A DNA stretch of 64,000 nt from Diatrype stigma (lineage: Eukaryota; Ascomycota; Sordariomycetes; Xylariales; Diatrypaceae), in assembly GCA_022225965.2 (NCBI GenBank), contig JAKJXP020000045.1, positions 296,979 to 360,978 on the forward strand, written 5' to 3'. Both the position numbers and the translations under genes were made by a program. Every line of letters starts with the position of its first letter. The first letter of the stretch is position 1. Under the pieces are notes generated by a model. The model was not told where the DNA came from. It ran no database searches and saw only the letters and a program-made list of their open reading frames with translations. This document shows, in pieces, positions 59,601 through 64,000 of this stretch.

Positions 59601-61440
59601 AATAATCGTAAATTTAACGAAATCCCTAATGTTCGTTAAAAAAGAAATCTTTTTAAGCTTCATAATTTCCGAAAAAAAGATCGAAGCCGATTTAATTAAA
59701 GTCGCGGCCATTCGGAATAAATCCAAGCCGGTAATAATAATCGAAATTTAAACGTTTATAAATATTACCGATTATTTGCGGCATTTAATTAATAGGTATT
59801 CGGAAATTGCTGGGCCATTTATAGCCTTTATAAGCGGTTCGAAAAACGAACGTATCGAATTATTTTTTAAAGCCATAGCAAATTAAAGGATAATTCGCGA
59901 AATAATTATAATAACGTTCGTAATTCGGAAATTCGATTGGCGCCATTCGATTATTTTCGAAATAAACGCTTCGTAATAATTTATCGACGCAGTATTATTA
60001 TAACCTTATATAAAAATAATAAACGCTTTCGTTTTATATTTAATTGTTTATTTTTCGAAAAAGCTTATAAAAGTTTAATTACGATATTTCGCTTAAAAAA
60101 AAGCCTTTTAATATTATGTTAGCATTTTAGCATTAACGGCATTAAATTAAAAGCGGCGATATAATAATAATTATTAATTACGAATCGTTAAAAATAATTA
60201 ATACGAAAACTAAATAATCGGCCCGTATGTTGCGTTTTTTCGATGCTATCGAGCATTTCGGAATTCGTATCGTATACCGTTCGGATTAAACGAATATTTT
60301 TATCGATTATTTTTCGAGGTTTTAAAAAGCCGTAATAATGGCAACCGAAAAAATTAAGCCGATTCGTTACGTCGATTAATTAAATCGATTAAATTTTTAA
60401 GCCATTTTTAAAACCTTTCTGTATAATATTTTTTTATTTTTAGTTATATAACGAAAATAAATTAATAAACACTTTATTATATATCGAAATAAGTTATATA
60501 AAATAATTAAATACAAAAAAATATCCGATAACCTTTTATATATAAAAGGTACCGCTACGAAAACGCAAACTTTATAAGAAGTTTTCGAATACGATAAATT
60601 TTTAATATAATTAAAACGGATTTATTACGATTAAAGCCATTCGATTATTAAAATAACGCTTTGCGATATATAAAAGCAATTTTGATATTCGGAAATCGTT
60701 TTTGCTGCGTAATAAGTAATCGTTAAATATCCGGTTTATTAATTAATAAAAAAACCGAACCCTTTCTTATTAAACTTATAATTCGTATAATTTCCGGTAT
60801 TTATAATTAAATAAGCAATCGATTATACGTTAATAGGTTTATTTATGATTTTTATAGCCGTTAAATACGTTACGGAATAAATAAAAACTAACGTTATTTC
60901 TTTCGTTTAATTCGGAAATACGATTTTTATACTTTTCCGTATTAAGCGTATTTACGGTATTCTTAAGGAATAAATTAATCATAACGCCGGCGCTTTTAAA
61001 AATAAAGCCGCAAACGCTTAAAACAAGAAATAAGGCTTTATTATAAAGGCTATTATATTAAGGCGTTCAAAAAATAACGGAAAAATAAACAAAGTTAATA
61101 AAGACCTAAAAAAAATTATATTACGCAAATATTAAATAAATCCTACGGTTTATTCGTTATTCGAATTATTATAACGAACGGTAATTATTTATAACCGTAT
61201 TCTTAAACCGAACGATTATAATCCATATTTTTTACTATTCGGCATAATTCGTTTTTAAAAATAAATCCCATTAAAGTTTTACGAATACTTTTACGAATCG
61301 ACGAAAAAAAAGAACTTTAAAATAATAAGCTATTAATAACAAATTATGAAATACCGTTCGTAAAGGCTCGTTTTAATAATATAAAGGCATTTCGTAATAA
61401 AATATAAACGTATCTTTAAAAAAAGAAAGGGCTTATTAAA
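56650..61440 (+). pseudogene. gypsy gag-pol remnant
   Basis: The polyprotein frame is broken throughout by TAA and TAG codons made from CAA, CAG and TGG. No open segment is long enough for a domain. The best-preserved region is the reverse-transcriptase core at about 59380-59480, in which the active-site region is already lost. Confidence 0.8.
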
Positions 61441-61751
61441 ACGTACGTTTTAAGCAATTAAGTTTTTCGCATTCGTTAATGCTAAGAAAAATATAAACCT
61501 TATTACGACGGGCCTTAAAACGTAATTAATTATTATTCCGGTAATACGTATTATTTACGAAATCCCGGAAAAATCCAATTACAAAATAAATATAACGGAA
61601 CGAATTTATTTCCGGCCTTTATAAAGAACGAGCATTTCGTATATAACATGCAATATGCAAATAAGCAACTTTTAAAACAGGATCATCGGCGCTTAATAAA
61701 AAGGGAAATTAATAATAATAATTAAAAATAATTATATAAAAAAGAAATAAT

Positions 61752-61936
61752 TATAAATCCGGGCATTTCCTATAATGCTAAAAATCGGAAAATCGGAATA
61801 TAAAATTTTAACAGCTTAAAGCGCATAATTATATTTAGCTTTAATTTAATAACTAATCCGGATTTTTAGTATAATCCTAAGTAAATTGCCAATAGCAGTA
61901 ATTCCCTAGGGGTTTGAAGGATCGGGCGCAGAAGCA
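61752..61936 (+). repeat. 3' LTR of the gypsy element
   Basis: 185 bp. Here the inner (left) half is mutated (TATAATGCTAAAAATCGG) and the outer right half keeps the parental sequence (CCCTAGGGGTTTGAAGGATC), mirror-image to the 5' LTR. Confidence 0.88.
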
Positions 61937-63817
61937 TATCTTTAATCCATACAGGTATACTTCTATCGATTGGCTATCGGCTACCAATGGACGGATCGAC
62001 CTTTTTATAGGCCACCCTGTACGGATATGACCTCCACAAATATCAGTAGTATGTACCTATATAGCGAAGCTAACACCTTGCATATTATCCTAAAAATGTG
62101 CCATTCTGCTATATGAGTAGCGGATAGCTACCATATCTTCGTGGCACGTAACGTTACGATGAGTTGTCTGAATACGAGTGTTACTAGGGAGGCATGTAAA
62201 TAGTTCAACACAATCGTTTAGTCTATTCACCGGGCTATGCATTGTTTATATCGACGTGCGTATAGTGTAGCCAGAGGTTGCTGTATCCCTCTTTACTTTG
62301 GCTTCTTCCTTCTTCATCCGCGAAATAATTTAACCAGCATGCTATATTCTTGTTTTCAGTCGTAACGAACAATGTTGACCATACCATATTTATCACTATT
62401 ACTTTGATCGACTAATTCTCTGTATACCATGAGGTCACAGATGCAAGGGGGGTTCCCGGATAAGTGGTCGGAAACACCACCGATTGCTCAAACTCACAGT
62501 CTCTTACATGTACAACTCTAATAACGCCTTGACCCCGAAGATATGTCTCACGAGCATCATGCAGTACACTGGTCTTGACTCACCTAATCTAAGTCACCAT
62601 TGTTAGAACGATCGATAAACCTTAGACATGCGCCTCCCTGCAGGAAATGTTAGAATAGCCTGGCCAATTTGGGGGAGTTGTAAAGCTGTATAGGCCCAAA
62701 CAGACTTGAAGTCGTGATAGGGTTTCAATAATTCTGTGAGCTATAACAATAAAATGCCAATCCTGAAAGTTCTTCAAGCGCCAGCATTTTCGGATGGTCG
62801 AAGGTGCAAAGTCGCGTCTGTCACCCGGCAATCATCAAGCCTTTTCATGTGCCCTGGCCAAAGATAAGAAGAGAAATCTTCTCGAAGAACTAAATTGAGG
62901 CTGGAAAAAAAGGTGCGCGGTGGTCTTGCTCTCCCCAGTCCCCACTACCTAGTGTCTCGAACTCCTCACTCAAGCATGTGTCATAGTGTTTCCCGGTGCT
63001 TCGTAGTACCAGACGGTCTGGGAAAGTCTTTCCTTATTACGAAATCACCGTACTTTGTACAATAAGTTAACTATCCGGTGATAACATCCACTCATACAGG
63101 GCCATCACCAAATCGGGTCCGGGTTGCGAGCAAGGGTAGTATTTCCATACTAATACGTGAAACGTCTACATAGTAGAGTCCAAGACGAAGGGCCTCTCCT
63201 ACCTGCGGTTACTCGGCCTCCTGGAGTCGCCGCTTACCCTTCACACGTTGACTGTAGGCGACAATAGGCCTATTGCTAAGCCTCAGGATCTTGAAACGAT
63301 TGAATCGCAAGAAACCATCGCTAAGCTTTTGATTCGGAGCGTCGCTTAGCGCTAAAAGGAGATCTCGACAAGGGGGTCCCACCTGAGGTGCAGACAATGT
63401 CAGATACGATTCGCTGCATCGTCAATCTTAGTCTGTTTTGTCGATCGTTTCGGAATGTTGCGAAGGAGGGGGCCCCTAGATAGGTACATATATACACGCA
63501 GACAATGAAGCAATTGCAACCTCAAAAGGGCGATGGCGATGACAAAAAAGTGTTTGGTTTGTTGAAGGCTTCGCTTCAGGAACGGTAAACATGTCACGCA
63601 GCTTCATGTATATAAGACCAAGGGGAGACTACGTTGAAGATGGCCCCCTCACTCACACATCGGCAAAGAGAAGGCATTCTCCGCAGCCTCTTTCCCATCG
63701 TCGACTGACTTTCGTCAAACACGCCCAGGTGGCATTTTGCACTATCAATATTACTTTATAATATAATTCTTGACAAACACTATCCCGTCTTCGTTTAGTT
63801 TTGACCAAAAACACAAA
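61937..63817. other. intergenic, promoter of the terminal gene
   Basis: Normal composition resumes at the LTR edge. No coding region with recognisable content is seen up to the ATG at 63818. Confidence 0.45.
63609..63616 (+). promoter_or_regulatory. TATA-like box of the terminal gene
   Basis: TATATAAG lies 209 bp upstream of the ATG at 63818, followed by a C/A-rich leader. Confidence 0.55.
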
Positions 63818-64000
63818 ATGCGTTCATCTTTGTTCGTTGTGGCCTCCGGCCTCCTGTCGACTGCCTCCTCCCACGGAGTCATCACCAGGGTGTCAAGCAA
63901 CGCAATCCACTGCAACCAAGCCCTCTGGTGGATGGATTGCAGTAACTGCAACCAGCACCCTGGATTTGGTGGATTGAAGTTGCGCAACTGCAACCAAATT
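63818..64000 (+). pseudogene. secreted-protein gene start interrupted by hAT-like element
   Basis: The ATG at 63818 opens a typical signal peptide (MRSSLFVVASGLLSTASS) followed by HGVIT, so the mature protein would begin with His. This resembles secreted Egh16/MAS-type appressorium proteins or His-first secreted enzymes, but five residues are too few to decide. From 63886 the sequence is the end of a hAT-like element, homologous to copy A at 43493. The frame does not stop: it runs on through the element to the window edge, in the same frame that is open through copy A. The gene is therefore split, with the rest of the original product expected beyond the window. Whether it is dead or makes a fusion cannot be judged here. 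Confidence 0.7.
63886..64000 (+). mobile_element. hAT-like element copy B, cut by window end
   Basis: Starts with CAGGGTGTCAAGCAACGCAA, one base different from copy A, and stays similar through GGATTTGGTGGATT and CAACTGCAACCAAATT. It carries about 35 extra bases relative to copy A, themselves made of TGGATT and TGCAAC motifs. The other end lies outside the window. Confidence 0.8.

Larger units (their letters stand above)
56406..61936 (+). mobile_element. RIP-mutated Ty3/gypsy LTR retrotransposon
   Basis: A 5.5-kb element between 185-bp direct repeats (56406-56590 and 61752-61936). TGTGGATCC at the 5' start corresponds to TATAAATCC at the 3' copy, a RIP change. The interior is extremely AT-rich with TA excess and CpG retained. 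Remnants in order: gag-like sequence from about 56660, a mutated CCHC knuckle (KCFNYNKQSY, second Cys now Tyr) near 58015, protease region near 58500-58720, reverse transcriptase with FGIYE and IMPFGFCNVSATF near 59395-59470 (the MPFGL-N-APATF block that identifies gypsy), and the integrase region near 60850-61420. Flanks GTTTT and TATCT do not form a clear target duplication. Immobile. Confidence 0.9.

Noticed and set aside
59937..60122. A 61-codon open frame inside the gypsy element
   Set aside because: It is a short survivor between RIP stops in the decayed pol region, not a gene.

Overview
The window is nuclear DNA of a filamentous ascomycete, most probably a Sordariomycete. That is inferred from short GT-AG introns of 51-159 bp with CTAAC-type branch sites, from typical fungal families (Nha1-type antiporter, Tom22, large-subunit catalase, dynamin-like GTPase, P450, berberine-bridge-like oxidase, secreted small proteins), and from two very AT-rich islands with RIP signatures (CpA/TpG depleted, TpA enriched, CpG kept). 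No species can be named from the sequence alone.

Layout. 1-16 kb: a 560-aa 2EXR-like protein with W/G repeats (+), a two-exon Na+/H+ antiporter (+), a two-exon F-box/ankyrin protein (+) and two-exon Tom22 (+). 16.8-19.6 kb: a six-exon FAD phenol-hydroxylase-type monooxygenase (-). 20.7-28.6 kb: two paralogous Myb-repeat proteins (one -, one +) flanking a secreted FAD-linked oxidase of the berberine bridge family (+), a possible regulator/enzyme unit. 29.4 kb: an assembly gap (9 N) between a G25 and a C67 run. 30.8-31.4 kb: a decayed gene. 32.6-33.4 kb: an SGNH hydrolase. 33.8-40.9 kb: a RIP-mutated Ty1/copia element with matching 158-bp LTRs, a half-tRNA-type primer site and an additional decayed frame between RNase H and the 3' LTR. 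43.0-43.5 kb: a 509-bp hAT-like MITE. 44.1-46.0 kb: a six-exon P450 (+). 46.6-48.8 kb: a dynamin-like GTPase (-) with a one-base frameshift at its G3 motif. 50.8-53.1 kb: a large-subunit catalase with a C-terminal DJ-1/PfpI-like domain (+). 54.3-54.7 kb: a small secreted protein of the Hrip1-like type (-). 56.4-61.9 kb: a RIP-mutated Ty3/gypsy element with 185-bp LTRs. 63.8 kb to the end: the start of a secreted-protein gene into which a second copy of the hAT-like element has inserted, in frame.

How it fits together. The first half is ordinary euchromatin mixing housekeeping genes (Tom22, antiporter) with accessory oxidases. The second half is a patchwork of accessory genes separated by silenced retroelements. 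There is no polyketide synthase, NRPS or terpene synthase, so the P450, monooxygenase and berberine-type oxidase are not shown to form one biosynthetic cluster. The observations most worth checking are the Myb-oxidase-Myb arrangement, the hAT-like element with an end-to-end open frame and its in-frame insertion into a secreted-protein gene, the extra frame in the copia element, and the dynamin frameshift.
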